Positions 24,346-32,941 of a DNA stretch of 64,000 bases are shown piece after piece. A model generated the notes under the pieces. It was not told the DNA's origin. It saw nothing but the letters and a program-made list of their open reading frames with translations, and searched no databases. A program made the position numbers and the translations under genes. Each line of letters begins with the position of its first letter. Position 1 is the stretch's first letter. Source of the DNA: Catenovulum sediminis (GTDB taxonomy: Bacteria; Pseudomonadota; Gammaproteobacteria; Enterobacterales; Alteromonadaceae); NCBI RefSeq assembly GCF_040270295.1, contig NZ_JBELOE010000200.1; one strand, given 5' to 3'.

Positions 24346-25791
24346 ATGCCTTCTGAACGACGAATATTATTAATCGATAGTAAAAACGAATCGCTAGAGC
24401 AGTTTAAAACTATCTTGCAGTTTATTGATGAAGATTATGATTGGGTATTGCCTGAAGAAGCAGCTCAACATTTAAAGCAACATCAAAACTGGAAGGCCGT
24501 TTTGCTAGGAGCTGGTGTTAAGAATATTGACGATAGCCAAAAGCTGATTAACTCAGCCCCTGAGCTACCTTTTATTGTTCAAGAAAGCGTTTCTGAGCTC
24601 ACTGCATTTGCCAATGTCGTTGCGGCGATCAATGGCAGTATCAATTACGCGCAATTTACTCATGCACTGCACCACTGCGAAAGTTATTTGCGCAATAAGC
24701 CGGGTAAATCGGTTTCCAGCAGTAAAGATTTATTACACACCTTAGTTGGCAAAAGCCAAGAGATGCAAACCGTACGTAAACTCATTGAGCAAGTGTCACC
24801 AACCGATGCAAACGTACTTGTATTAGGTGAATCCGGTACAGGTAAAGAAGTCGTTGCACAATCTATCCATAGATTGTCTAAACGATCGAAAGGCCCTTTT
24901 GTACCAGTTAACTGTGGCGCAATACCCGGCGAGCTGTTAGAAAGTGAATTGTTTGGTCATGAAAAAGGCGCTTTTACCGGCGCAATTAGTGCACGTAAAG
25001 GGCGTTTTGAGCTAGCTCAGGGCGGCACACTATTTTTAGATGAAATCGGCGATATGCCACTGCCAATGCAGGTTAAATTGCTTCGCGTATTGCAAGAACG
25101 TGTTTTTGAGCGAGTCGGTTCAGCGACACAAGTTAAAGCAGACGTTCGGGTTGTTGCTGCCACACACAGAGAGTTAGAACAATTAGTTGAAGACGGTAAA
25201 TTTAGGGAAGACTTGTTTTATCGTTTAAATGTATTTCCGATTGAAACCCCGGCACTGCGTGAGCGGCGAGAAGATATCCCTTTGTTGGCTCAGGAGCTCA
25301 TTAATCGATTGGCTGAACGTGAAGGTGAGTCAGTTAAATTAACCGACAATGCATACCAGTCATTAATGGAACATAAATGGTCGGGTAATGTGCGAGAGCT
25401 GGCTAATTTATTAGAGCGCTTAACCATTTTATATCCCAATCAAATTGTGGATGTGGCCGATTTACCTGCTAAATATCAACATATTGAAGTAGAAGCATTT
25501 GAACCTGAATACCCTGAGTCAATGTTAGAGCGTGAGGCGCTTAATGACTTGTTTGGTTCTTCTGAAGAAGATTATGACGAAGAAGACGACTTTAATGACG
25601 TTGGCTTAATGACAAGCTTACCTGAAGAAGGTATCAATCTTAAAGAATACCTTGCTGAGTTAGAAATTAATTTAATCAATCAAGCGCTTGATTTCCACGA
25701 TGGTGTGGTTGCAAGAGCTGCCGAAATGTTAGGAATGCGGCGGACAACATTGGTCGAAAAAATGCGTAAATATGGTTTGAACCAAGCCTAA
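24346..25791 (+). CDS. flrA: Flagellar master regulator FlrA/FleQ (sigma-54 activator)
   Basis: 481 residues. An enhancer-binding protein that activates class II flagellar genes through sigma-54. Residues 1-115 are the FleQ-type degenerate receiver domain. The AAA+ core has Walker A GESGTGKE at 161-168, the sigma-54 contact loop GAFTGA at 208-213 and Walker B LFLDEIGD at 229-236. The C-terminal Fis-type helix-turn-helix includes AAEMLGMRRTTLVEKM. Between the AAA+ core and HTH lies a Glu/Asp-rich linker (about 400-425). It is monocistronic with its own terminator and sits just before the sigma-54-driven flrBC, the expected target. Confidence 0.95.
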   Translation: MPSERRILLIDSKNESLEQFKTILQFIDEDYDWVLPEEAAQHLKQHQNWKAVLLGAGVKNIDDSQKLINSAPELPFIVQESVSELTAFANVVAAINGSINYAQFTHALHHCESYLRNKPGKSVSSSKDLLHTLVGKSQEMQTVRKLIEQVSPTDANVLVLGESGTGKEVVAQSIHRLSKRSKGPFVPVNCGAIPGELLESELFGHEKGAFTGAISARKGRFELAQGGTLFLDEIGDMPLPMQVKLLRVLQERVFERVGSATQVKADVRVVAATHRELEQLVEDGKFREDLFYRLNVFPIETPALRERREDIPLLAQELINRLAEREGESVKLTDNAYQSLMEHKWSGNVRELANLLERLTILYPNQIVDVADLPAKYQHIEVEAFEPEYPESMLEREALNDLFGSSEEDYDEEDDFNDVGLMTSLPEEGINLKEYLAELEINLINQALDFHDGVVARAAEMLGMRRTTLVEKMRKYGLNQA

Positions 25792-25828
25792 TTCATTTCT
25801 GCTTAAATAAATTTACCGAGTAATATTT

Positions 25829-25866
25829 AAAGCTGTGTCATATTAATGACGCAGCTTTTTTGTTTT
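25829..25866 (+). terminator. Rho-independent terminator after flrA
   Basis: A 13-pair stem, AAAGCTGTGTCAT with ATGACGCAGCTTT, and a four-base loop are followed by a T-rich tail ending TTTTTTGTTTT. It separates flrA from flrBC. Confidence 0.9.
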
Positions 25867-25895
25867 AACTCTTTGATTTTTAAGATAAATAAAGT

Positions 25896-25910
25896 TGGCA
25901 CTTTGATTGC
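25896..25910 (+). promoter_or_regulatory. Sigma-54 promoter of flrBC
   Basis: TGGCAC-TTTGA-TTGC is an exact match to the -24/-12 consensus with GG-N10-GC spacing. It is 39 bases before the flrB ATG and overlaps the more upstream in-frame TTG, which rules that TTG out as the flrB start. FlrA is the expected activator. Confidence 0.9.
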
Positions 25911-25948
25911 TTTGTAGCCTGTATGGTTTTTTGACACAGGTATATAAA

Positions 25949-27031
25949 ATGCAACTTAATCTTCAAAACTTGGCACAGGAAAGTTACGCTGGCGAATTGA
26001 ACGATTTACGCAGCCAGGCGGCTCGTTTGAGTCATTTGGTGAATATATTGCCTGCTGGTGTCGTAATATTAAATGAAAATGGTTTTGTCGAAGAAGCCAA
26101 TCAAATTGCCATCGACTTATTAGGCGAGCCACTTTTGCACGCCCGCTGGATAGATGTGATCGATCGTGCGTTTAATCCCCAAGCGGATGATGGACACGAA
26201 GTTTCATTGCACGATGGCAGAAGAGTTAAGTTAGAAACCACCGCTTTAACACCAGAATCTGGTCAGCTTATTTTACTAACCGATATGACCCATACGCGGC
26301 TATTGCAAGAGCGTTTAAGCCATTTTAAACAGCTTAGTACGCTGGGTAAAATGATGGCTTCACTAGCGCATCAAATCCGCACTCCGCTTTCTGCAGCCAT
26401 GTTGTATGCTTCAAACTTGGCCAATACATCACTTGCTAAGATTTCACAAAGCAATTTTCAGCAAAAACTGATTGCGCGTTTGCAAGATCTTGATAACCAG
26501 ATAAACGATATGTTGTTGTTTGCCAAAACTGGTCAAAAGCAAGTTGCGGTAACCTTGTCTCTGGGTCAGTTATTATCTGAAGTGCAAACTGGTAGTGAAG
26601 CAATGATTTTACAAAATCAAGGCCATTTATCGACGCAACTGCCAGAACCAGACATTTTAATTTATGGCAACAAAAATGCGTTGGCCAGTGCCATTCAAAA
26701 CCTGATTCACAACAGCATTCAAATTATCGGTGCAGGGGCTCGCATTCAACTGCTTGCCAAACGGAGTCCTGAAAATCCAGACAATGTTTGGGTGCAAGTT
26801 ATAGATAACGGTCCCGGTATTACTAAAGAGATCCAAGAGCAAATTTTTGAGCCGTTTTTCACGACACGTGGTAAAGGAACCGGCCTTGGTTTGGCGGTTG
26901 TAAAGGCCGTGACAGAACAACATCAAGGTCGGGTTTTTGTTGAATCGCAACTTAACAGCGGCTGCACATTTACCTTAGAGTTGCCTGTATTGGTCACCAA
27001 ACCTGTACAACTGGCTGCAGGTCAAAATTAA
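25949..27031 (+). CDS. flrB: Flagellar sensor histidine kinase FlrB
   Basis: 360 residues from ATG 25949. A soluble sensor kinase that phosphorylates FlrC. A PAS-like domain (about 30-115, beginning ILPAGVVILNENG) precedes the dimerisation/phosphoacceptor helix LGKMMASLAHQIRTPLSAA with His141. The HATPase domain shows the N-box NALASAIQNLIHNS, DNGPGI and GKGTGLGLAVVKA. No membrane segment is seen, as usual for FlrB. Only 12 bases separate it from flrC, so both are read from the sigma-54 promoter at 25896. Confidence 0.95.
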   Translation: MQLNLQNLAQESYAGELNDLRSQAARLSHLVNILPAGVVILNENGFVEEANQIAIDLLGEPLLHARWIDVIDRAFNPQADDGHEVSLHDGRRVKLETTALTPESGQLILLTDMTHTRLLQERLSHFKQLSTLGKMMASLAHQIRTPLSAAMLYASNLANTSLAKISQSNFQQKLIARLQDLDNQINDMLLFAKTGQKQVAVTLSLGQLLSEVQTGSEAMILQNQGHLSTQLPEPDILIYGNKNALASAIQNLIHNSIQIIGAGARIQLLAKRSPENPDNVWVQVIDNGPGITKEIQEQIFEPFFTTRGKGTGLGLAVVKAVTEQHQGRVFVESQLNSGCTFTLELPVLVTKPVQLAAGQN

Positions 27032-27043
27032 TCGGAGGTCATC

Positions 27044-28375
27044 ATGGACAATAAAATATTATTAGTCGAAGACGATGAAAATTTAAGAGATGCTATTTCA
27101 GATACCTTATTAATTGGTGGTTTTCAGTGTATTGAAGCAGAAAACGGTGAGCAGGCTTTAGTTTTATTGAATCAACAACCCATTTCTTTGATTATCAGTG
27201 ATGTACAAATGCCCGGTATAAATGGTTTATCTTTGCTGAAATCGGTTAAAACAAAATTTCCAGAGATGCCATTTTTATTGATGACGGCATTTGCCAATAT
27301 TAAAGATGCAGTCGATGCGATGCGCGAAGGTGCGACTGATTATTTAGCAAAACCCTTTTCACCTGAAGTTTTATTAAACTTGGTCGGGCGCTATATGCCA
27401 GAAGACAAAAGTGAAAGTTATAAACCCGTGGTTGCAGATGAAAAAAGCATACAAATGCTACAGCTTGCCAGTCGGGTCGCTAAGTCTGATGCCTCGGTTA
27501 TGGTGCTCGGGCCCAGTGGCTCGGGTAAAGAGGTTTTGGCGCGTTTTATTCATAACGAATCGCCACGTAGTGAAAATGCATTTATCGCCATCAATTGCGC
27601 AGCGATCCCTGAAAATATGTTAGAAGCAACGCTTTTTGGCTATGAAAAAGGTGCCTTTACTGGCGCGCTTCAGGCTTGTCCGGGCAAGTTTGAGCAAGCT
27701 CAGCAGGGCACGATTTTATTAGATGAAATTTCAGAAATGGATTTAGCGCTACAGGCAAAATTATTGCGAGTCTTGCAAGAGCGGGAAGTAGAGCGCCTAG
27801 GTGGACGAAAAACCATTAAATTAGATGTTCGGGTCATTGCAACCAGCAACCAGGATTTAAAACAAGCGGTAGCCAATGGTACATTTCGTGAAGATTTATA
27901 TTATCGTTTAAACGTATTTCCGCTGACTTGGTTGCCTTTAAGTGAGCGTAAGTTAGATATTTTACCCTTAGCTGAGCACTTAATTGAACGTCACTCAGTG
28001 CGGGCGCAAAAGCAAGCGCCCAAATTAACCACGGCAGCGCGAAGTTTGTTGCAACAACATAGCTGGCCGGGAAATGTCAGAGAGCTTGATAACGTGATAC
28101 AGCGCGCGTTAATTTTATGCCAGCATCAAATTATTGACGCTGCTGATATTTTGATTGAAGCGGATACTGCAGTACCCAATAATGTGCCGGTTGAGAATAA
28201 TGATGAGTCTTTAGGTAAAGAGCTGCGGCAACAAGAACATCAAATTATTTTAGACACCTTAATTGCTTGTCATGGCAAACGAAATAAAGTGGCAGATAAA
28301 CTTGGCATCAGCCCGCGGACGTTGCGATATAAAATTGCCAAAATGAAAGAAATGGGAATTGAAATACCTGTATAG
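27044..28375 (+). CDS. flrC: Flagellar sigma-54 response regulator FlrC
   Basis: 443 residues. The receiver domain has acidic residues VEDDE at 8-12, phosphoacceptor Asp53 (ISDVQMPG) and Lys103. The AAA+ domain has Walker A GPSGSGKE at 155-162 and GAFTGA at 202-207. The Fis-type C-terminus contains KVADKLGISPRTLRYKI. Phosphorylated by FlrB, it activates class III (basal body, hook, some flagellin) sigma-54 promoters. A perfect GGAGG precedes the ATG. After it comes a 580-base non-coding repeat region. Confidence 0.95.
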   Translation: MDNKILLVEDDENLRDAISDTLLIGGFQCIEAENGEQALVLLNQQPISLIISDVQMPGINGLSLLKSVKTKFPEMPFLLMTAFANIKDAVDAMREGATDYLAKPFSPEVLLNLVGRYMPEDKSESYKPVVADEKSIQMLQLASRVAKSDASVMVLGPSGSGKEVLARFIHNESPRSENAFIAINCAAIPENMLEATLFGYEKGAFTGALQACPGKFEQAQQGTILLDEISEMDLALQAKLLRVLQEREVERLGGRKTIKLDVRVIATSNQDLKQAVANGTFREDLYYRLNVFPLTWLPLSERKLDILPLAEHLIERHSVRAQKQAPKLTTAARSLLQQHSWPGNVRELDNVIQRALILCQHQIIDAADILIEADTAVPNNVPVENNDESLGKELRQQEHQIILDTLIACHGKRNKVADKLGISPRTLRYKIAKMKEMGIEIPV

Positions 28376-28408
28376 AATAATAGATTTTTGAGCATTGAGC
28401 TGTGTAGA

Positions 28409-28424
28409 TCGTCCTTTAGGGCGA
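28409..28424. repeat. REP-like palindrome, copy 1
   Basis: TCGTCC-TTTA-GGGCGA forms a six-pair hairpin with one G-U pair, preceded by GTGTAGA. A second copy with the same flank GAGCTGTGTAG(A/G) lies at 28741-28756. A related inverted form, GTCGGGCTAAAGCCGCGAC, is at 28667-28685. Such small palindromes are typical dispersed extragenic repeats. Confidence 0.6.
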
Positions 28425-28638
28425 CAGTTTTTAATTCAAAACCAGTGCACCTTGCTTTGTTGGTCTAAAGACCAACCTACATTGTTGGGGGTTTAGGGTG
28501 ACAGTTTTTTCATTCAAAATCTGTGCATATTGCTTTTGTTGGCCTAAAGACCAACCTACATTATTGTCGGTTTAGGGCGACAGTTTTTTCATTCAAAATC
28601 TGTGCATCTTGCTTTGTTGGCCTAAAGACCAACCTACA
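28415..28638. repeat. Three tandem ~78-base repeats with internal palindrome
   Basis: Units begin TTTAGGGYGACAGTTTTT at 28415, 28492 and 28571 (periods 77 and 79). Each contains CATTCAAAATCTGTGCAT-like sequence and the palindrome TTGGYCTAAAGACCAA, then CCTACA. Units two and three are nearly identical over about 65 bases and unit one is more diverged. There is no coding potential. The repeats fill the gap between flrC and the fliE promoter. Confidence 0.8.
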
Positions 28639-28740
28639 GGGCGACATCGTGCATATTGTAAGTTTTGTCGGGCTAAAGCCGCGACCTACATTTTAGTTTT
28701 AAGTGTCAAGTTTTGAGCTACGAGTATCGAGCTGTGTAGG

Positions 28741-28756
28741 TCGTCCTTTAGGGCGA
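28741..28756. repeat. REP-like palindrome, copy 2
   Basis: Exact copy of the TCGTCCTTTAGGGCGA hairpin seen at 28409-28424, in the same orientation, bracketing the tandem repeats. Confidence 0.6.
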
Positions 28757-28761
28757 CAAGT

Positions 28762-28803
28762 GGCAAGTTACAAGTAGTAAGTTACAAGTCGCAAGTTACA
28801 AGT
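28762..28803. repeat. 14-base tandem array
   Basis: Three direct units GGCAAGTTACAAGT, AGTAAGTTACAAGT and CGCAAGTTACAAGT, followed by degenerate traces (GGCAAGCAACAAGT near 28811-28824). It lies 79 bases before the fliE sigma-54 promoter, where activator sites would be expected, but copies share no known FlrC motif. Confidence 0.7.
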
Positions 28804-28881
28804 AATAAAAGGCAAGCAACAAGTTTCAAACTCATCAAGTCGACAAATTCAGTCGTTAACCTACAAGTTGTTTTAAATATC

Positions 28882-28897
28882 TGGCACACCCTGTGCA
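28882..28897 (+). promoter_or_regulatory. Sigma-54 promoter of the fliE operon
   Basis: TGGCAC-ACCCT-GTGCA has the invariant GG and GC separated by ten bases. It lies 58 bases before the fliE start and is the only strong promoter match before the long fli operon. FlrC is the likely activator. Confidence 0.8.
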
Positions 28898-28954
28898 TTA
28901 CCCCTTTTAACAAGATTCAAAAGTTCAATATTTTGACACGAAAGGGGTAACAAT

Positions 28955-29293
28955 ATGAAAATTGGAGCAGACAACCTATACGCACAAATGCAATCTTTGG
29001 CGGCACAGGCTGGTACACCTATCCAATCAGAAGTCGCACCTGTCGGACCAAAAGTCGAAAATGCGAACTCATCCACCTTTGGTAAATTACTCAATCAAGC
29101 CGTCGAAAACGTCAACGAACTCGGGCACAAATCTAAAGAGATGACCAACCGATTTGAAATGGGTGATCAAAGTGTATCGCTGGCTGACGTTATGATAGCT
29201 AAAGGTAAAGCAGGTATCGCTTTCGAAGCAACTGTGCATGTACGCAACAAAGTGATGGAAGCGTACGATAAAATTAGCAACATGCCTGTATAA
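28955..29293 (+). CDS. fliE: Flagellar hook-basal body protein FliE
   Basis: 112 residues, usual length. FliE joins the MS ring to the proximal rod in the periplasm. The C-terminal signature is present (SVSLADVMIAKGKAGIAFEA near 68-87, then VRNKVMEAYDKISNMPV at the end). AAGGGG precedes the ATG. It is the first gene of the operon and 18 bases before fliF. Confidence 0.95.
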   Translation: MKIGADNLYAQMQSLAAQAGTPIQSEVAPVGPKVENANSSTFGKLLNQAVENVNELGHKSKEMTNRFEMGDQSVSLADVMIAKGKAGIAFEATVHVRNKVMEAYDKISNMPV

Positions 29294-29311
29294 CACAGTA
29301 TTTCGGAGTAA

Positions 29312-31033
29312 ATGAACGTGGCTGAACAAGGTGCATCAACAGATATCATGGTAAACGACAGTAACACAGATGTCGCAACCACAGATATGTCTACAGAAGA
29401 ACAAAAATCCGGATTTATGGGGTCACTTGGCAATGTTGATATATTGCGTCAAGTGACCTTAATACTCGCACTCGCAATCTGTTTAGCCATTGCAATTTTT
29501 ATCATTGTTTGGGCGCGCGAACCTGATTTTCGCCCATTGGGTAAAATGGAAACAGAAGAACTGATCTCCACACTCGATTTCCTCGATCAACAAAAAATAG
29601 AATACCGCCTAGACGGTGATGTGATTTATGTCATCGAAGATGAATACCAAGACATTAAATTAAAAATGACGCGCTCTGGGTTATCAAGCGGTCCTGCAAA
29701 AGGCGACGACATATTATTGACAGATATGGGTTTTGGCGTCAGCCAACGTGTTGAAGCCGAGCGACTAAAATATAGTCGCGAGCAAACTTTAGCACGCACA
29801 ATAGAAGAGCTACATTCCATTCAACGCGCAAAAGTATTATTGGCGATACCAAAAGAAAACGTCTTTGCACGGCATGAAAAAAAACCAAGCGCTACTGTCG
29901 TACTAAGTATGAAACGCGGCAAAATGCTCGCATCAGAAGAAGTCGATTCTGTCGTTGATATCGTTTCATCAGCCGTTCAAGGGTTAGAGCCAACACGCGT
30001 CACAGTAACAGACCAAAATGGTCGATTATTAAATTCAGGTTCACAAAACGACTTGTCTTCCAGAACCCGAAAAGAATATGAAATTGAGCAAAAACGAGAA
30101 GCTGAATACCTCGAAAAAATCGACTCAATATTAATTCCTGTGGTTGGCTTAGGTAATTATACCGCGCAAGTTGATGTCACAATGGACTTTACCTCAATTG
30201 AGCAAACACAAAAACGTTACAATCCTGATTTGCCTGCCGTGCGCAGTGAAATGACGGTCGAAACAAATTCACTGGGCGGCATCGCAGCGGGTATTCCGGG
30301 GGCATTGACAAATCAACCCCCGCTAGAATCTAACATCCCAGAAGAAGCTAGAGGGGGGGACGGCAATGCTTCTCCCAGTAAAAGTCATCGTGAAGCGACA
30401 CGAAATTATGAACTAGACACAACAATTAGTCATACCCGCCAGCAAACCGGTGTAATTCGCCGTTTAAGTGTGTCGGTTGCGGTTGATTATTTGCCAAATG
30501 TAAATGACGAAACCAATGAAACAACCTATGATCCCAGAACCACAGCCGAGCTCGCAAATATCCGAAGATTATTACAAGGTGGTCTTGGTTTTGATGTGCA
30601 GCGTGGTGATACGTTAGAAGTTGTAACTGTGCCTTTTGTTCGTACCGATTTAGGTGAAATTGAAGAAACACCACTGCTTGAACAACCTTGGTTTACTAAA
30701 TTAGTACGCTTGTTATTAGGTACAATTATCATCGTAGTGCTAATCTTAGCGGTAGTTCGTCCGATGTTACGTAAGTTAATTTATCCAGAAGAAGTGGTGG
30801 ATGAGTATTCAGACGACTCAATTTCATCGGGTGTTGATTTAGGTGATGAAACCATTGACATGTTATCGGCAGATTTTGATGCAAGTTCAGTTGGTTTCAA
30901 TCAGGATGGTACCTTGATGTTACCAGATCTGCACAAAGACGAAGACGTATTAAAAGCGGTTCGAGCGTTAGTTGCCAACGAACCAATATTATCCGCACAA
31001 GTTGTAAAAGCATGGTTGAACGAAGATGCCTGA
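29312..31033 (+). CDS. fliF: Flagellar MS-ring protein FliF
   Basis: 573 residues, usual length. Inner-membrane ring protein on which the basal body and export gate assemble. There are two membrane segments: near 47-68 (VTLILALAICLAIAIFIIVW) and near 467-486 (LLGTIIIVVLILAVV). Between them lie the ring-building motifs, including RTIEELHSIQRAKVLLAIPK. The C-terminus (DEDVLKAVRALVANEPILSA) is the FliG-binding tail. It overlaps fliG by eight bases. Confidence 0.97.
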   Translation: MNVAEQGASTDIMVNDSNTDVATTDMSTEEQKSGFMGSLGNVDILRQVTLILALAICLAIAIFIIVWAREPDFRPLGKMETEELISTLDFLDQQKIEYRLDGDVIYVIEDEYQDIKLKMTRSGLSSGPAKGDDILLTDMGFGVSQRVEAERLKYSREQTLARTIEELHSIQRAKVLLAIPKENVFARHEKKPSATVVLSMKRGKMLASEEVDSVVDIVSSAVQGLEPTRVTVTDQNGRLLNSGSQNDLSSRTRKEYEIEQKREAEYLEKIDSILIPVVGLGNYTAQVDVTMDFTSIEQTQKRYNPDLPAVRSEMTVETNSLGGIAAGIPGALTNQPPLESNIPEEARGGDGNASPSKSHREATRNYELDTTISHTRQQTGVIRRLSVSVAVDYLPNVNDETNETTYDPRTTAELANIRRLLQGGLGFDVQRGDTLEVVTVPFVRTDLGEIEETPLLEQPWFTKLVRLLLGTIIIVVLILAVVRPMLRKLIYPEEVVDEYSDDSISSGVDLGDETIDMLSADFDASSVGFNQDGTLMLPDLHKDEDVLKAVRALVANEPILSAQVVKAWLNEDA

Positions 31034-32066
31034 TCAAGAAGTCGCAAATACATCAGAAGAATATGATATCTCCCGTTTAGACGGGATAGAAAAAGCAGCG
31101 GTTCTATTGTTAAGTTTATCCGAAGAAGACGCAGCGCAAATTTTAAAACACCTTGAGCCAAAAGAAGTGCAAAAGGTTGGTATGGCGATGGCCTCTCTTG
31201 ACGATTTTAGTCAGGGCAAAATAACGGCTATCCATAAATTATTTATCGATGAAATACAAAGATTCAGCACCATAGGCTTCCAGAGCCAAGAATTTGTCAG
31301 AAAAGCCCTAACGGCCGCATTGGGCGAAGATAAAGCGGGCAACCTGATCGAACAAATTATTATGGGTAGTGGTGCCAAAGGTTTAGATTCACTCAAGTGG
31401 ATGGATTCTAAACAGGTGGCAAACATTATCCGAAATGAGCACCCGCAGATTCAAACTATCGTATTGGCTTATTTAGAGCCAGAGCAGTCGGCGGAAATCA
31501 TGAGTCAATTCTCTGAAAAAGTGCGATTAGACCTAATGATGCGTATTGCAAATTTAGAAGAAGTTCAGCCAGCCGCATTGCAAGAATTGAACGAAATAAT
31601 GGAGAAACAGTTCGCAGGTCAAGCGGGTGCGCAAGCTGCGAAAATGGGCGGCTTAAAAGCAGCTGCCGATATCATGAACTACCTAGATACCAACATTGAA
31701 GGCCAGTTGATGGATTCAATCCGTGAACATGACGAAGAAATGAGTCAGCAAATCCAGGATCTAATGTTTGTCTTTGATAACTTAGCCGATGTAGATGACA
31801 AGGGTATTCAGGCGATCCTGCGTGAAGTACAACAAGATGTGCTGATGCGAGCCATAAAAGGTGCAGATGAGAGCTTAAAAGAGAAAATTCTGGGCAATAT
31901 GTCAAAACGCGCGGCCGAAATGTTGGCAGATGATTTAGAAGCTATGGGCCCCATTCGAATCAGTGAAGTAGAAGCAGCACAAAAAGAAGTGTTGTCTATT
32001 GCCCGCAGGTTGGCGGACGCAGGTGAAGTGATGCTTGGCGGCGGTGGCGGCGAAGAGTTCTTATAG
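31026..32066 (+). CDS. fliG: Flagellar motor switch protein FliG
   Basis: 346 residues. C-ring rotor protein that interacts with the stator and with FliF/FliM. N-terminal DGIEKAAVLLLSLSEEDAAQ, the middle EHPQIQTIVLAYLEPEQSAE (EHPQ motif) and the C-terminal torque helix with LMFVFDNLADVDDKGIQAIL and AADE-like charged residues are visible. It starts inside the fliF end. Confidence 0.97.
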   Translation: MPDQEVANTSEEYDISRLDGIEKAAVLLLSLSEEDAAQILKHLEPKEVQKVGMAMASLDDFSQGKITAIHKLFIDEIQRFSTIGFQSQEFVRKALTAALGEDKAGNLIEQIIMGSGAKGLDSLKWMDSKQVANIIRNEHPQIQTIVLAYLEPEQSAEIMSQFSEKVRLDLMMRIANLEEVQPAALQELNEIMEKQFAGQAGAQAAKMGGLKAAADIMNYLDTNIEGQLMDSIREHDEEMSQQIQDLMFVFDNLADVDDKGIQAILREVQQDVLMRAIKGADESLKEKILGNMSKRAAEMLADDLEAMGPIRISEVEAAQKEVLSIARRLADAGEVMLGGGGGEEFL

Positions 32067-32078
32067 GTATTAAACTAA

Positions 32079-32870
32079 ATGGTAGATGATTTTAAATTTC
32101 GTAAATCAATTCGCAGTGATGATGAAATACTCAAAGAATTGAAAACATGGAATATCCCAATTGTTGAATCAGAAGCCAACAATAAAGCGGATGATTACAC
32201 GAATGCACTGGGTAAACCTGAAGGTTGGACATATGAAGAGCCAGAGCCAGAACCGGAGGCGCCCAAACCATTAACCATAGAAGAACTCGAAGCCATTAGG
32301 CAAGCCGCATACGAAGAAGGGTTTGCCGAGGGTAAAGAAGAAGGTTTTGTAAAAGGCGAAGCTGAAGGAAAAGAACAAGGCTATCAAGCTGGCTTTGAAG
32401 CCGGTAAAGAAGCTGGCCATCAGGAAGGTTTGGAAAGTGGTACAAGTATCATGGAAGAGAAAGCGGATATCTGGAATCAACTGATTCAACAGTTAGACAA
32501 TCCACTGCAAAAGATGGATGAAAACGTAGAAAAAGAACTATTACAGCTTGCGGTCGCACTTGCCAAAGCGGTCATTAATACTGAACTACAAACTAACGAC
32601 AGTATTATTTTACAAAGCATCAAACAAGCGGTAGAAAAACTACCGTTTAATACCAAACAATGCCAAATATTTGTCAATCCAGAAGATTATGAAACCGTGA
32701 TTAACCAATATACAACAGCTGAAATCGAACGCAGAAATTGGCATGTTTCGGCCGATCCAAATATTTCACGTGGCAGTGTTGAAATACAAACAGAGCTCAC
32801 CAGTATCACCTATACCATCGAAGACAGGGTACGCGAAGTATTTGCTCAACTAGAAGATCAAACTGGCTAG
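32079..32870 (+). CDS. fliH: Flagellar assembly protein FliH
   Basis: 263 residues. Cytoplasmic regulator of the FliI ATPase. It contains the family-typical glycine-repeat helix (about 85-125: EEGFAEGKEEGFVKGEAEGK with further GxxxG units) and a C-terminal FliH domain with LLQLAVALAKAVINTEL and DPNISRGSVEIQT. It sits between fliG and fliI in the expected order. Confidence 0.93.
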   Translation: MVDDFKFRKSIRSDDEILKELKTWNIPIVESEANNKADDYTNALGKPEGWTYEEPEPEPEAPKPLTIEELEAIRQAAYEEGFAEGKEEGFVKGEAEGKEQGYQAGFEAGKEAGHQEGLESGTSIMEEKADIWNQLIQQLDNPLQKMDENVEKELLQLAVALAKAVINTELQTNDSIILQSIKQAVEKLPFNTKQCQIFVNPEDYETVINQYTTAEIERRNWHVSADPNISRGSVEIQTELTSITYTIEDRVREVFAQLEDQTG

Positions 32871-32941
32871 GCAATTGCAACTGTATTGGTTAATAGTCAA
32901 ATTACTGGGAATAAGTCATTTAATTGACGGTGGCATCAAGT

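Noticed and set aside
30353..30359. G7 in fliF and a similar run in fliI (33839-33845) as switches
   Set aside because: Single short runs in essential assembly genes with Gly-rich sequence; nothing else suggests variation.
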